NCBI GenBank assembly: GCA_019426215.1
Contig: CM033402.1
Location: 868,001 to 932,000, forward strand
From: Buddleja alternifolia
Lineage: Eukaryota; Streptophyta; Magnoliopsida; Lamiales; Scrophulariaceae
Direction of reading: 5' to 3'
DNA: 64,000 nucleotides
Shown: positions 23,942-36,327 of the stretch, one piece after another
Layout of the letters: the number at the start of each line of letters is the position of its first letter
Numbering within the stretch: the stretch's first letter is position 1
Notes under the pieces: model-generated
The model's input: only the letters and a program-made list of their open reading frames with translations
The model's database searches: none
Told to the model about the DNA's origin: nothing
Position numbers and translations under genes: made by a program

Positions 23942-24310
23942 CCACTTTCCAATCCTCTCAAATGGAAAGTCTTTCAATTGCACCCAATTCCCGGGCGAAA
24001 ATGGAACTGTGATGTTGGGTTTCTCATGGGCTTCAACTATTCATTAATAAGTAGAACTAGAGGCGTGTAATGAGATGATTAGAAGTTGAGAATGCAAAAA
24101 CAGAACAAGAACGAAATAAAAGGATATGGAATTCAGTAAACATATCGATCAAGAAGAGAATCAGTACATGAACACCTGAAGAAAGAAATTGATCAAGTGA
24201 TTGAAATGATCTATAAATGTATATATAATGCTAAAATAATAAACAACTTTAAAGATTGAAGTAAAACGAGAGCATACCAGAGAAGAGCTAGCCATCTTAT
24301 GCAGAATGAG
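23942..24310 (-). pseudogene. Orphan gene family: promoter and first codons, inverted fragment
   Basis: Read on the minus strand, 24310 down to about 24045 matches the promoter repeat of the intact orphan gene (40822-41000). It is fused by a deletion to coding sequence at 24040-23942 (PNITVPFSPGN, LKDFPFERIGKW). Homology stops at 23942 and resumes on the plus strand at 25741. The two pieces are halves of one copy separated by an inversion. This copy resembles the intact gene more than the stop-bearing copies. Confidence 0.8.
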
Positions 24311-25036
24311 AGGAGAAGGAGATTAATTTTTATGCTATAGATATACATGCATGCTCACGCGGGGTGTGGTGTGGCAGGGAGCTCCAATCCTCTACAGGTT
24401 GTAGATGGCGTTCTCAGTTGCTTTTGAAGTTATTACAAATAACTGAACTAATTGGCATAGCCTTGAGATCACTCCAAGCAATGATTTCACTGATTTGATT
24501 TTTCGGTTTCTTTAATTTAATTTATATATTCTTTTTTATTTTTTAAAAATTCTAGACAAATAGTGATATCCTGACCCGAAAAACCCTAGCTCAAAACTTC
24601 TTTCGTGAAAGTAGAAGCTGATACCACTGCCATGAAAGGACGATGAGATACATGATAGGTTAGGCTTTTTAAGGAATTAGATATTTCTAATTTGAATGTT
24701 CTTTTCTATGGAAAGCTCAAAGCAGGATGAATAATTTGATTTTTCTTAAGGAATTAAATATTTCTAATTTCTAAGGAAAGCAGGATCATTATTTGGATTT
24801 TTTTTATTCTAGTTCTTTTTTGAAAGAATTCTCCATTCAAGTTAGAAGAGAAGTAAACAATATTATAATGCAAATCAAGGTAACTACACGAAAATAGAAT
24901 TCAGTAGGGTAGAAATGGAAGGAAATCCAGTTTTAACCTAAAACAACAGTAATCAAACTAAAGAATCACATTAACATTAATCTAATCTGTTCAAAATACA
25001 AAACACAAAAGTAATCTAAGGCAACCAACAAATTCA

Positions 25037-25569
25037 TTATTGTTTTAAGCTATTGTCATAAACCAAGAGAGGTTTTATCTAGTTGTAATTCTCTGATGCA
25101 TATTCTGGAACACCGTACTCGAACAAGTATAGGGTGATCCCTGCATTCTTGAAGATATCTTCAATGTCCTTTTTTGTAGGCTTGTTGCATTCATATTATA
25201 ATTGCACGATAACATAGTTGAACACAAACTTATTTATAATGTAAGTAACCAAGGAAGCTTGTTCCGTGGTTCTCACTTTCACGTAGAACGCCTCATCCTC
25301 ATGACCACGGCCGAAGGGTTCAAGATGCTGGATCACTCTATATATGTTTCGTTATCGAATTTTGTTTCTTCATATTTATCCATATCAGATTTGGCCTTGA
25401 TAGCATCAAGGACATTTTCCAAGTCCGATCTCCTCCACCAACTAGTTTTCCAGTTTCCAAGCCTCTCAAATGGATAGTCTTTCAATCTCGCCTGATTCCC
25501 ACACGAAAATAGAACTGTGATATTTGGGTTCTGATGGGCTTCCAACTAATAGAATAGCTTCGGTTCCAT
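25037..25569 (-). pseudogene. Orphan gene family pseudogene P1
   Basis: A full-length but dead copy of the family at 42571. From the start codon at 25569 the frame meets TAG at codon 8 (Trp in the intact copy), TGA after the NETYIE segment and TAA within the VQL-YEC region; another stop lies near the end. The open stretch between the first two stops still shows NPNITVLFSCGN and LKDYPFERLGNWK. The pseudogene at 29712 has the same first three stops, so the two were copied after the gene died. It lies within an inverted segment. Confidence 0.85.
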
Positions 25570-25740
25570 TTGAAAAACCTTGGAATAAACTCATTTGCTA
25601 CAATAAGATGGAAAAATTTATTTCAGGCTAACAAGACATAATCACTAGAACACCCTAATAGATAGATCATTTATGTTAAAAAATAAACAACATTTTCTTT
25701 AAGAAAAATACAAAAAAAAATATATAACAAGCAATTTGGA

Positions 25741-26013
25741 GGAGGAGTTCAGACTTGGATATTGTTCTTGAAAACAAATCCGATAAGGATAAAACGGATA
25801 TAGAGTGCTTCAAGAATCTTGAGGGCTTCGGTCATGCGGACGTACCGGTCTACATGAAAGTGAGAACCAAGGAACAAGCTTTCTTGGTTACTTACATTCT
25901 AAATAAGTTCGTCTTCAACTATGTTGTAGTGCAATTATACCATGAATGCACCGCGGCTACAAAAGAGGACATTGAAGAGATCTTCAAGAATGCCGAGAAC
26001 AAGCTCACAGGTT
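25741..26013 (+). pseudogene. Orphan gene family: central fragment
   Basis: This fragment encodes the middle of the family protein (SSDLDIVL, IECFKNLEGFGH, VPVYMKVRTKEQAFLVTYIL, FNYVVVQLYHEC). It then runs into unrelated sequence at about 26010, losing the C-terminus. There is no stop within the matching part. The missing N-terminal half is at 23942-24310 on the other strand. Confidence 0.82.
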
Positions 26014-26071
26014 TACATAAATTATTATTGAGCTTCAAAGTTGATATTTAAATTCATTTGATTATTATCCG

Positions 26072-27210
26072 TCAATCCATACTTTAGAATCTTTCTCTCT
26101 CTTCTTGAGAGTTTTTTCTCTCTCTACTTGAGAGCTCCCCTCTCTCGCCGGTGACTGCTCCTCCCTCTCCTGGGAACTTTTCCCTTGTCTTCCTGGGTAA
26201 AAAAGTAGTGTACTCACAGCTGTGATTTCTCTTTTCTCTTTACGAGAGTCCCCTGAATTTTTGGATCTTGCCTGAGATATCACCATTTATCTCATCTCTC
26301 CACCACCTCCGCCGCGCCACCTCTCCTCAACCTCGCCGCACCGACTCTCCTCCGCCACGCCGCTACCATGCCAGCGCCGTCCACTACTACTCTTGCCATC
26401 AATTTCCGCTGAGGTCAGATCGAGCCGAAATCCACTGTCATGGAATTTTTGGGTGAACCAAAGGACAGATCCGATGTCTTTATGGCCGGATCTGAGCTCT
26501 CTCCACCATGGAAGCCACCTCTTGACCAGGGCTGAAAGGACCCATTTTGACCGAGAGCTTGGTCAACTCTTGGGTCGGATTTTGGACTCACCACATCTTC
26601 TTGATATGATTCTATTGTGGTGTTCTATGCGTCTTTCTAATTTCTGCATTTTATTTGTTTGTGTCCTTTTTTCCCTTTTGTTTTGTTTGAGACGTTTGGG
26701 TTTTGGTTTTTGCCAAAGGTGTTTCCTCGTAGGTGCCAAGCTTTTGGCCGTTCCAAGAATACAAATTATTGATACAACTTGCATGCATTGGTCTTTGCCA
26801 GCAATTGGGTGGGTGAAAATTATCTTTGATGGAGCCCTTTTTCCTGACCCGAAAGGTGTAGGAGTGGGGATTGTTGCCCTGGCATTGGCGTGTGTAGATG
26901 GGCTTACTATGTTGAATCTGCAGGGTTGGAGTTATGTGGTTCTCGAGGGTGATTGTCTATCCCTCTTCCAAAAAATTATTTCACCATCGGAAGACATGTC
27001 TTCTGTGGGTCCTTTCGTTTCTGATTTTCGGTTGTTGTCTGCTTCGCTTTCTTCTGTTCGTTTTCTCTTTCTTTCGTAGAACTGGTATTTGTATTGTTCG
27101 TTGTTTAGCACGTGGTGCTCGTTTGTTTGTTACTGGAGTTGTTTTGGGTTTGATTGTGGCTGACTTAGCCTAATATATATATTTGTTCCGTTTCTCTTTA
27201 AAAAAAAAAA
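26072..27210 (+). mobile_element. LINE-derived insertion with RNase H domain and poly(A)
   Basis: A 21-bp target duplication (aattcatttg followed by an 11-bp AT-rich tail, at 26051-26071 and 27211-27231, two mismatches) flanks 1139 bp ending in about 12 A. The 3' half encodes a plant LINE-type RNase H segment (WSLPAIGWVKIIFDGA, VVLEGDCLSLFQKI, then in a shifted frame CLARGARL). The 5' half is a C/T-rich leader with a start-like MEFLGEPKDRSD and no reverse transcriptase. This looks like an internally deleted L1-type element. It interrupts copy B of the local segmental duplication; copy A (about 21335-21365) has the unoccupied site. Confidence 0.8.
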
Positions 27211-29490
27211 AATTCATTTGCTTATTATTCGGATTGAGCTCAAATAAATTTTAAGGATCTAATATTATTCCTTAACCACTAGGATTGAACTTCCTTGCGG
27301 GTCAGGTCATTTCTTTTTTTTTTTCTTATGGACATACTTCTGATTAACTCAGTTCCACATGCATGAAAGCTAGTCAAGACAAAATTTTCTTAAAAAATAA
27401 AAATATAAATGTATTATTAAAGTTTAGATTGCCTCATAGTTATTCATTTAAGAGTTCAATTAGTTTTTAATCACTAGTTTAAAATCTTGGCTCTCGAATC
27501 ATTTGATCTAAACACACTCAAGGTTGATGCATAAATGTTATCGATCTTGAGAACTTATGTTTATTTCATCGTCACCGATTGGAGTTTGAACGAATTCTAA
27601 TTGAATCGAATACAATTCAAGAACATAAATCCAAAAGGAACTCGAAGTACTTAAAGACCTATAGATATTCATTTCACTATTGTAAATTGGAGCTTCTTCT
27701 TTCCTAAGTAAACCTTTGTATTAAAAATTAAGCAAGAAGAACATGAATTAGAGCCCAACAAAATTAAGTTGGTTGCACAATCTTTAATAAGGAATAATTT
27801 ATTTATTTTTTAATTCTAGACAAAGGGATACCATGATCCCACAAATTCGGACCGATAGTTTTTAATCATAGGATACACAAACCCTCTAAGATTCTAAATA
27901 AGAAGAGAAAAGTCACAATTTGTGACAGTTTGAGATTGAACACAGGACCTCCCACATACAAGTAGAAGCTGATATCACTAAATTAACAAATTTTAGGTTA
28001 ATAAGGAAGAATTAAAACTTCTCTCAAAAAAAAGGAACAATTCAAACTACTTAAACTATTTAAATTGCTAAAATCAAAATATCGATCAAAATTAAGATGA
28101 CAAGCCCAATTGGGCTAAATGTCCTAGTCCCTAGTCACAGGACCTTCAAATACCACCCAATTATGAATTGTTGAATTTATTGCCATTTATGTGAGCGAAA
28201 AATATCAACTAAGGAGAGAATATTTCATTATTTTTCTTATGTTTACTTAGCCAATTAAACAAATTTAAATTTTAAATCTTTTCTGATTTTATTGCCCTTA
28301 TATTAGAGTTAAAACTCATAGCACTTTTCTAAGATTATAACTAGAATTTGTTAGAGAATTATAATGTCTTTCTAGAAAATTTCTAAGAAGATGATAAATG
28401 TAGAGAGCTTGTAGAATGTAATGTGATATCTTTGAAATATTTATGTTCCTAATAAATATCAATTATTTCTTTAAAATTACATTTCACATCAATATTTTTC
28501 CACTTTCTTTTTTTCTTTTTGCAATTATGTCTCTCCTCTTTTTATCTTTCTTCGCAACATTATTCATTTAATTATTACTTTTCAATCATTTCACACATCT
28601 CCAATCACCAATTCTTTCAAAAAAAAAAAAAAACAATCAAACACACCTACTTTTTTCACACAAAAATTAGAAAACTCATTCCTTATACATTTTTTAAAAT
28701 GACTGTTGAAAATTAAATAAAAAACATCGAAACAGAGCCTTAAAGACCTAAAGATACCCATTTCACTTTTGCAGATTGGAGCTTCTTCTTTCCTAAGTAA
28801 ACCTTTGTATTAAAAATTAACCAAGACAAATATGAATTAGGGTCCAACAAAATCAAGTTGGTTACACAAACTTTATTAAGGAATAATTAGAACTACTTAA
28901 ACTATTTAAATTACTAAAATCATAACATCCATCAAAATTAAGATGACAAGCGCAATTGGTCAAATCATGAGCTAGTCCCTAGTCACAGGACCTTCAAAGT
29001 ACCACCCAACTGTGAATTGTTAAATTTATTGCAATTTGCATGAGCAGAAAAATATCAGTTAAAAAAAGAATATTTCATTATTTTCCTTATGTTTACTTAG
29101 CCAATTAAAGAAATTTAAATTCTAAATTTTTTCTAGTTTTTTTTCCCTTGTATTTGTGTTAAAAACTTAAAACTAATAGCACTTTTCTAAGATTATTTAG
29201 AATTTGTTAGAGAATTGTAATGTCTTTCTAGGACATTTCTAAGAAGATGATAATTGTAGGGAGCTTGTAGAATATAATGTTATATTTTTGAAATATTTTG
29301 AAGATTATGGAGCACCGTGTGATATTTTCGATCTCCACTGTCAATTTAAAGATGTAAGTAGTATAAATTAGTGTAGACCCCTCATATGTAATCAACAAGG
29401 GTAAAGGAAATCTTTACAAAAAGAGAAATTTGAAATGGCAAATTTTTGACATCTTCTTCACAATCTTTACACTCTTTATCGTTGTGATTC
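27211..29490 (+). repeat. 2.3-kb segmental duplication, copy B
   Basis: This is the counterpart of 21310-23650, resuming after the LINE insertion at 26072-27210. It keeps both internal subrepeats (about 27650-28440 and 28740-29300) and the SINE-like remnant. At about 29495-29633 a 140-bp piece is inverted relative to copy A (which has it at about 23655-23785), and the join to the orphan pseudogene at 29634 skips part of the leader. Confidence 0.88.
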
Positions 29491-29711
29491 TCTGACGGTG
29501 ATTCAGGTAACATAGGAAGAATCACAATCAGAGAATTGCAACAACAAAGAACAGTATATGCAAATGCAAAATCAAGAACAAGAAAGAACTCTAAAGAACT
29601 AAAAAAATTAGAGTCAAGTAATATACGAAGAACTAGTGATTATGTCTTGTTAGCCTAAAATAAATTTTTTCTTCTTGTTGTAGTAACTGAGTTTATTCCA
29701 AGGTTTTTCAA

Positions 29712-30249
29712 ATGGAACAGGAGCTATTATATTAGTTGGAAGCCCATCAAAACCCCAATATAACAGTTCTATTTTTCGGGTGGGAATCGGGTGAGATTGA
29801 AAGATTATCCATTTGAGAGGCTTGGAAACTGGAAAGCTAGTTGGTGGAGGAGCTCGGACCTGGACAATGTCCTTGATGCTATCAAGGCCAAATCTGATAG
29901 GGATAAATATGAAGAAACAAAATTCGATAACGAGACATATATAGAGTGATACAAGCATCTTGAACCCTTCGGCCGTGGTCATGAGGATGAGGCATTCTAC
30001 GTGAAAGTGATCAGAACCACAGAACAAGCTTCCTTGGTTACTTACATTATAAATAAGTTCATGTTCAACTATGTCGTCGTGCAATTATAATATGAATGCA
30101 ACGAGCCTACAAAAAAGGACATTGAAGAGATCTTCAAGAATGCGGGGATCACCCTATACTTGTCCGAGTACTGTGTTCCAGAATATGCATCGGAGAATTA
30201 CAACCAGATGAAACCTCTCTTGGTTTATGGCAACAGCTTAAAACAATAA
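29712..30249 (+). pseudogene. Orphan gene family pseudogene P3
   Basis: A full-length dead copy on the plus strand. It shares with P1 the TAG at codon 8, the TGA after the ETYIE segment and the TAA in the VQL-YEC region. Its C-terminal part still reads TKKDIEEIFKNAGITLYLSE and ends in NSLKQ. The 3' flank to 31809 and beyond the MULE to about 37180 matches the flank of the intact gene (43075-44610). Confidence 0.86.
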
Positions 30250-31809
30250 TGAATTTGTTGGTTGCCTTAGATTACTTTTGTGTTTTGAACAGATTAGATT
30301 ACTGTTATGTGACTCTTTAGTTTGATTACTGTTGTTTTAGGTTAAAACTGGATTTCCTTCCATTTCTCCTCTATTGAATTCTATTTTCCTGTAGTTACCT
30401 TGATTTGCATTATAATATTCTTTATTTCTCTTCTAACTCGAATAGAGAATTCTTTCAAAAAAGAACTAGAATAAAAAAATCCAATTAATCATCCTGCTTT
30501 CATTAAAAATTAGAAATATTTAATTCCTTAAGAAAAATCAAATAATTCATCCTGCTTACCATAGAAAAGAACATTCAAATTAGAAATATCTAATTCCTTA
30601 AAAAGCCTAACCTATCATGTATCCTCATCCTCCTTTGCCGAGTTATTTATTTATTTTTGTATCACAAAACACGTTTGAGGGGAGTGGAAGTACATGGAAA
30701 ACGAGAAAATATTTGGTTGAGAGTTTGAGACCGCTCATTGAAAATTTGTTGGCTCTCAATTTGCTAACATAACAAATCAAATTTGAATAGTTCTATTTAT
30801 CTTCGAAAGGTTTTGAAGTTCGACTCAAATCGACCATAAATACAACGAATATATAAAATCAATAATTTGGAACATGTTTAACTCATTTAAAACTCGTCTC
30901 AACTTGGTTCCATTAATAAAAAATTCAAACTTAAATATAAATTTTAACTTCAATAAAAATTCAAATAAACTTCCACAATACCTTTATTTTGTTGGCCAAT
31001 TCGTTTACAGTCTTAGAAGTACAAAACCATGAGATGTGACATAGTGGTAGCTCGCCTCATTCTTTAACCATGAGGGATGTAGGACATTTCGTGGCCAGTC
31101 GTTTACCTCCAACGGGAGAGCTCTCGCGCCAAAAGGGATTAGTCACTACTGCCGGCGGTGGACACCCTTGGTTCAGACCAAAAAATAAAAGTCTTAGAAG
31201 TACAAGGCCACCCAAATTACAAAAAATTTACACCCTCCCGATAGTTCATAAAGTTATGAGGGAGGTATGTGTAATTATAAAGATAAGAAGGGGCCTATTT
31301 ATAATTAGGTCATACCTCAGGGGTGGTAAATAATAAGAAGCTTAAAGAGTAAAATAGACACAATAGAAGTTCTTTTCCATGACTATTTAAGAGTGGTTGA
31401 ACGACATCTCATGTACTCTAGTTTTATGGCGAAAAACGATGGAACGGACGTTTAACGTCTCTAGTAATTTAATCATAAGTAGATTGCATAACGGAAAGAA
31501 AAAATAAGACGTGATGGCACAACTTATCCCACCAAATCTTGGATTTGAATGAAGTTATCCAAAGAGTAAATGCAGAAGTAATCTCACGCTATCTACTGTA
31601 CTTGTGGGTAGAGTATTAAGAAGTTACTTACATTTCACCCAATGCTAAGCACAAAGGATATGCAGATACCTATGCATTGTATGACAAATCACAACATGAA
31701 GGAAAATATATTACAAGTATACAATTACAACATGAATGAAAATATATGTTACAAGTATAAAGAGAGAGTTCCAGATTCTGGATTTTCTTAAAAAACATCA
31801 TTTTCAATA
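30250..31809 (+). repeat. Duplicated 3' flank of orphan gene (left part)
   Basis: Matches 43072-44350 in direct orientation. The match continues at 36965 on the other side of the MULE, which shows that the MULE inserted into one copy only. A short element-like tract at about 31215-31330 ('gttcataaagttatgagggagg') is present in both copies. The ORF at 31070-31333 is not conserved and not called. Confidence 0.85.
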
Positions 31810-31905
31810 GGGATAATTACACTCACACCCCCTCAATAATTGGTAATCACACAAACCTCCCCTCACTAATCCATAATTACAAACACACCCCCTCGACCCA
31901 CTTTC
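31810..31905 (+). repeat. MULE left terminal inverted repeat
   Basis: Pairs with 36870-36964 in inverted orientation, with roughly 80-90% agreement by eye. Both copies hold short taattac words spaced through the repeat, possibly transposase contact sites. Confidence 0.85.
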
Positions 31906-32592
31906 GGGCAGAATTGCCTGCCCGAAAAGGTTAAATGACATGTTTGCCCCTCAATTTTTCCAAGTTAAAAAAATAAAAAAATATATGAACAGTAAAGGGC
32001 GAAAATACCCCTCCCTCTATAACAGACGGGAGTGATCCATTTTGGCGCTCATTTTCACTGTGTCTCTTCCAACAACACAATAAAACCCTACCCACTATAC
32101 AAACTTGAAAATCGCTCTATAAATCGACGGTGGTCGCCGGAAGGTTGATTTTTCTTTTCGTTCGTTCACTCACAGACTCATTTTGGAAGGATATCTCGCG
32201 TTTTTAGACGTAAAAAAGTAATATCCAAACCTTATTTTGGTTTTTACTCAAAATGATGATCAGTAGCAAGTGTAGTTTTTATTTGTTGTTGGTGTTGCTG
32301 TTTTACATCTTACATTTGGACTTTTGGGTTGGATTAAGGGTTTTTGACCCGAGATATTAAAAACCAAACCCTAAATTTTTTGTTTGTTTTGAAATTTTTT
32401 TTGTACTAATATTCCATAAAACTAGTATAATATGTAAATATTTTGTGTATCTTAACTAAAAAATGTTATCTTTGCTAAAACTCAGAAACCCTAGATTCAG
32501 AATTTTGGGTTTTTTGGAGCAGAGACAATTTTTTGGGGTTTAATTCTACAGTTTTATGGTATTGACATGTATACTTGTGTATTTGTACAGGG

Positions 32593-35440
32593 ATGGCACT
32601 TCGTGGGAAGTATGATATTGTACTCCATATACTTGATGAGCAGGATCTGTTAACTGATGTGAATTCAAGGTGGTATACACACAAAAACTTAATAGATGAT
32701 ATATCCAAATCATGTTTAATGTCATCATCACTGTCAATATGTATGGATATGAACTATGAGGTTGAAGGCACCTCACAAAGGATTCCTATAAGAAATGATG
32801 AAGATGTAGTTTCCATGTATGCTAGAAATAGGAGTTCTAGAGAAGTTCACATATGGATTGATGTTGATTTAGTGGAGCCCTTAGGTGTTGATAAGAGTAC
32901 TAGTGACTATGTCATTCACTTGGAGACTAGTGACGAGAAAACTGTTGATGGTGATGAGAAAACTGGTGATGGTGTTGATCAAGATGTTGTTGATGAAGTT
33001 GCACAAATAGGAAGTGCTGAGGAATCTGCTGCTGCTTCTGGTCTTGATCAATTGGATGATGAGCAGGGGGTTGGTGAAGGGGATGAGGGTGGGTAGGGGG
33101 TTGGTGGAGGGGATGAGGGTTATCAAGGGGGTGAAAATGAGCACGGGTTGGAATATCAAGGGGGTGAGGGTGAGCAGGGGGTGAAAGATGAAGGGGGTGA
33201 TGTGGAAGAGGTTATTGATAAATTATTTGCTGCTTGGATTTGATGGGCAGGATGGGGATAATAAAGAAGAGTGTGATGAGGGTGAGGGGAGTGATAGTGA
33301 CACTGTGTTTGAGACTTCTGATAGTGACATTGCGTTTGAGACAGATGACAGTGAGTCTAGTGAAAGTGGGCATGAGGCTGAGACTGAGGATGAGCCATCT
33401 GAACATATGGGTGAGCCTGAGGCTAGAGATGAGGGTGAACCTGAGGATAGAGATGGGGGTGAGCTTTCTGAAAGGATGGTGGACAATGATAATGAAAAGG
33501 TCATGAGTGATTACAGCTCTGATGACTTCTGTGGGTTGCATGGTTTGTACAGTTCTGATGAAGAGGGTGAATTAGAAGACCCCATGGATATGTACCTCAA
33601 CAAGAATGATGTGGATATTGATGATGGTGTGGTGGATTTGAGGGTGGGTAATGTTTTTGCAAATGTTCAAAAATCCAGGGAAGCTTTGAGAGAATATTCA
33701 ATTCAAGAAGGATTTGAATGTTTTAGGGTAAAAAATAAGAGAAAGAGAATGACTGTTAAGTGTGCTGCTGAAGACTGTCCATGGAGAATACATGCCTCTC
33801 CACTGGCAGATGGTGAGATATACGCAGTGAAGACAATGACAAAAGGACACTTGTGTGAGGGTGACCAGTGTAAAGAAGGCTTCATCTACTTGGATGGCAA
33901 GCAAGTTAGTCAATGTGTTGAAGGAGAATCCAAACATGAAACCAAAGGGCATCAGATATTTTTTGGAGAAGTATGGCCTTAATCCACCATACATGAAGAT
34001 ATATATGGCCAAAAAGAAAACAATGGAGATGATTGAAGGTGGCTATGCAGATGCATATGCATTGTTGCCAAAATATGCAGAGATGATAAAAATAAGCAAT
34101 CATGGGAGTGTGGTTAAAATTCAGTCAACGTTGGAAAATGAAGGTGAGGAGGTGGGATCTTCATCTGTTGCAGCTATACCTTGTTTTCAGAGAATATTCA
34201 TTGGTTTGGATGCTTTGAAAAAAGAGTTCTTGGAAGGTTGTAATCTTTTTTTGCTGTTTGATGGATGTCATCTCAAAGGTCCGTATGGAGGTGTGCTGTT
34301 GGCAGCAATTCGCTTTGATGGTAACAATGGAATATTCTCTCTTGCATGGGCAGTGGTTGAGGCAGAATGCAAAGAAAATTGGTGTTTCTTCTTCTAAGGA
34401 CTTGAACAAATGCTAGGAGGGTTCAATCAAGACAGGCCTTGGACCTTCATGAGTGACAGACAAAAGGTATACCTTTGAATTTTTTTTCTATATGTAATCA
34501 TTTAGTTCAACATATTTGGTTCACTTGTAAGGATTGGTACTGAATAAGGGGTGTACATGTAATGATTGGTACTGAACAGGGGATGTACTTGTAAGGTTTG
34601 GTACTGAACAGGGGGTGTACTTGTAAGATTTGTTACTGTGTGCCAGACACATTTTTGCCAATTTTAGGCAAAGCTTTGTAGGGATGCAATTGAAAAAAAA
34701 GTTTTTGGTTGGTAGCAAGGTCATACAATGAGTATGGTTCCAATATTGCAATGGCCAAGATCAAGGAGGTTAATCCTGAGGCTTATACCTGGCTCATGAA
34801 GATTGACTGCAGTATGTGGGCTAGGCATGCATTACCCACTGGCTTGAAAAATGATCATGTCACTAACAATATTGCTGAGTCTTTTAATAGTTGGATAGGT
34901 GAATGTAGGGACAAGAATGTGTATTTATTGCTAGAGGGTATCAGAGGCAAGGTTATGAAAATGATACATAGAAGAAGTCAGTTGGACAAATGAAATTATG
35001 CCTAACCTTGTGAATAAGTTGAATGTTCATAGAGTTTGGGCTAGCCACTGTATATTGCTGATGGCAAGCTTGGTAAGGAAAGAGAAACAAGTTACATTGT
35101 CAACTTGGAAAACAGAAGTTGTGATTGCAAGATTTTGGATGTATCTGGGATACCATGCAGGCGTGCATGTCTGTCAATTGTACACAACAGAGACAAAATT
35201 GAAAAGTACACTAATATCAGCTATTCAAAAAACATGTACATGAAGTCTTACTCTCATGTGATCCATCTAGTTCCAAATCATAAATTTTGGCCAGCACTTG
35301 AGGATATTGTGCCATCAACATTACAACCTCTAGAACTGAGAAGGCTACCTGGTCGACCTAGGAAAAACAGTAAAAGAGAGGGTTGGGATCCTTCTTCAAC
35401 TTCAAATGGTAATAATGAGAATGGTTAAGACAATCTCCAA
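32593..35440 (+). pseudogene. MuDR-type transposase, decayed
   Basis: The likely start is at 32593 just after an AG acceptor-like site, beginning MALRGKYDIVLHILDEQDLL. After an acidic, repeat-rich linker (stop at 33094) comes the plant MuDR DNA-binding region at 33640-33870 (KCAAEDCPWRIHAS, TKGHLC). The MULE catalytic domain follows (LFLLFDGCHLKGPYGGVLLA at about 34240-34300, MSDRQK at about 34450), with a stop at 34396. Then come ARSYNEYGSN and TNNIAESFNSWIGE (34700-34910). A SWIM-type zinc finger near 35110-35170 reads CDCKILDVSGIPCRRAC, so the usual His is Arg. At least four lesions (stops near 33094, 34396 and 34995; frame changes near 33900, 34720 and 35100) make it non-functional as read. 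An intron is possible at about 34468-34670. ORF 35675-35962 may be its C-terminal tail. Confidence 0.85.
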
Positions 35441-36327
35441 GACTTCTTGATTTCAAAAAAAAAAAAAAAAGTATAGAATATGTGGGTACCATGAGCACAA
35501 TAAAAGAACATGTCAAAGAACCAATTTGCAAAGAAGGAAACAAAGGAAGCAGAGAAGAAAAAAGAGAAGGACTGGTGGTGGTGATGTTAATACTCAGGTA
35601 TAACACTTGTGATGTTCAATTTAGTTGTATAAATTCCATGATTAAAAATGTAATTTAATTGTCTAATCTAACACATGTGCCAGGACCAGAGGACTGGTGG
35701 CTGTGAGCTTACACAAATGGATATGGACAATGATGTCCCTCTTGCAGACATTCTGGCCCGAATGAGATCAAAGAGAAGAACAAATGGTGGTGCAAGTGAA
35801 AGTGTTGAGGTTGATGAAAATGCAGATGCTGGTGAGCATCAAGACCAACAGTCCTATGTTCCTTCTTTTGGGACACCTCAAGCAACAAGTCAAGATGGTG
35901 GTGGGGAGGTTAATTTTGATACATCACTTGATCCTTCTTTGGATCATTTGTTCTTCTTTTAGGTATTTGTTTAAATCCTGAAGAAATTGTGATTTTTAGG
36001 GGCATATATTGCGATTTTTGGTACATATATTGTGAATTCTGGTATAGCTGTAAGCTGTGAAACAATTGTTGGTTTTTGTTGGTGATTTTCTGCAGCTCTT
36101 TTGGGTTTTGGAGGGTTATATTAGAATCAAATTTGATAGATGAGTTGTCAGGATTGATGAATTGTAAGTTGATACTCAATTATATATCAATTTGCTTTCC
36201 ATTACAGTGTCTTTCCATTACAACTACTTGAACAATAATACTAACTGACATAATAAGTAGATGGCAAGAATGGCCAAATTTACAAAAATTAAATGATAAA
36301 TTAGTCTAATAGATGGATCATTCCCAT

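Noticed and set aside
25202..25477. 91-codon plus-strand ORF
   Set aside because: Antisense to orphan pseudogene P1; a shadow frame.
29650..30084. 144-codon minus-strand ORF
   Set aside because: Antisense to pseudogene P3 and similar to the shadow over P1; open by chance of codon composition.
31070..31333. 87-codon ORF in the orphan-gene flank
   Set aside because: The frame is not preserved in the duplicate at about 43700-43880.
33212..33541. 109-codon minus-strand ORF in the MULE
   Set aside because: Antisense to the acidic, low-complexity linker of the transposase; composition artefact.
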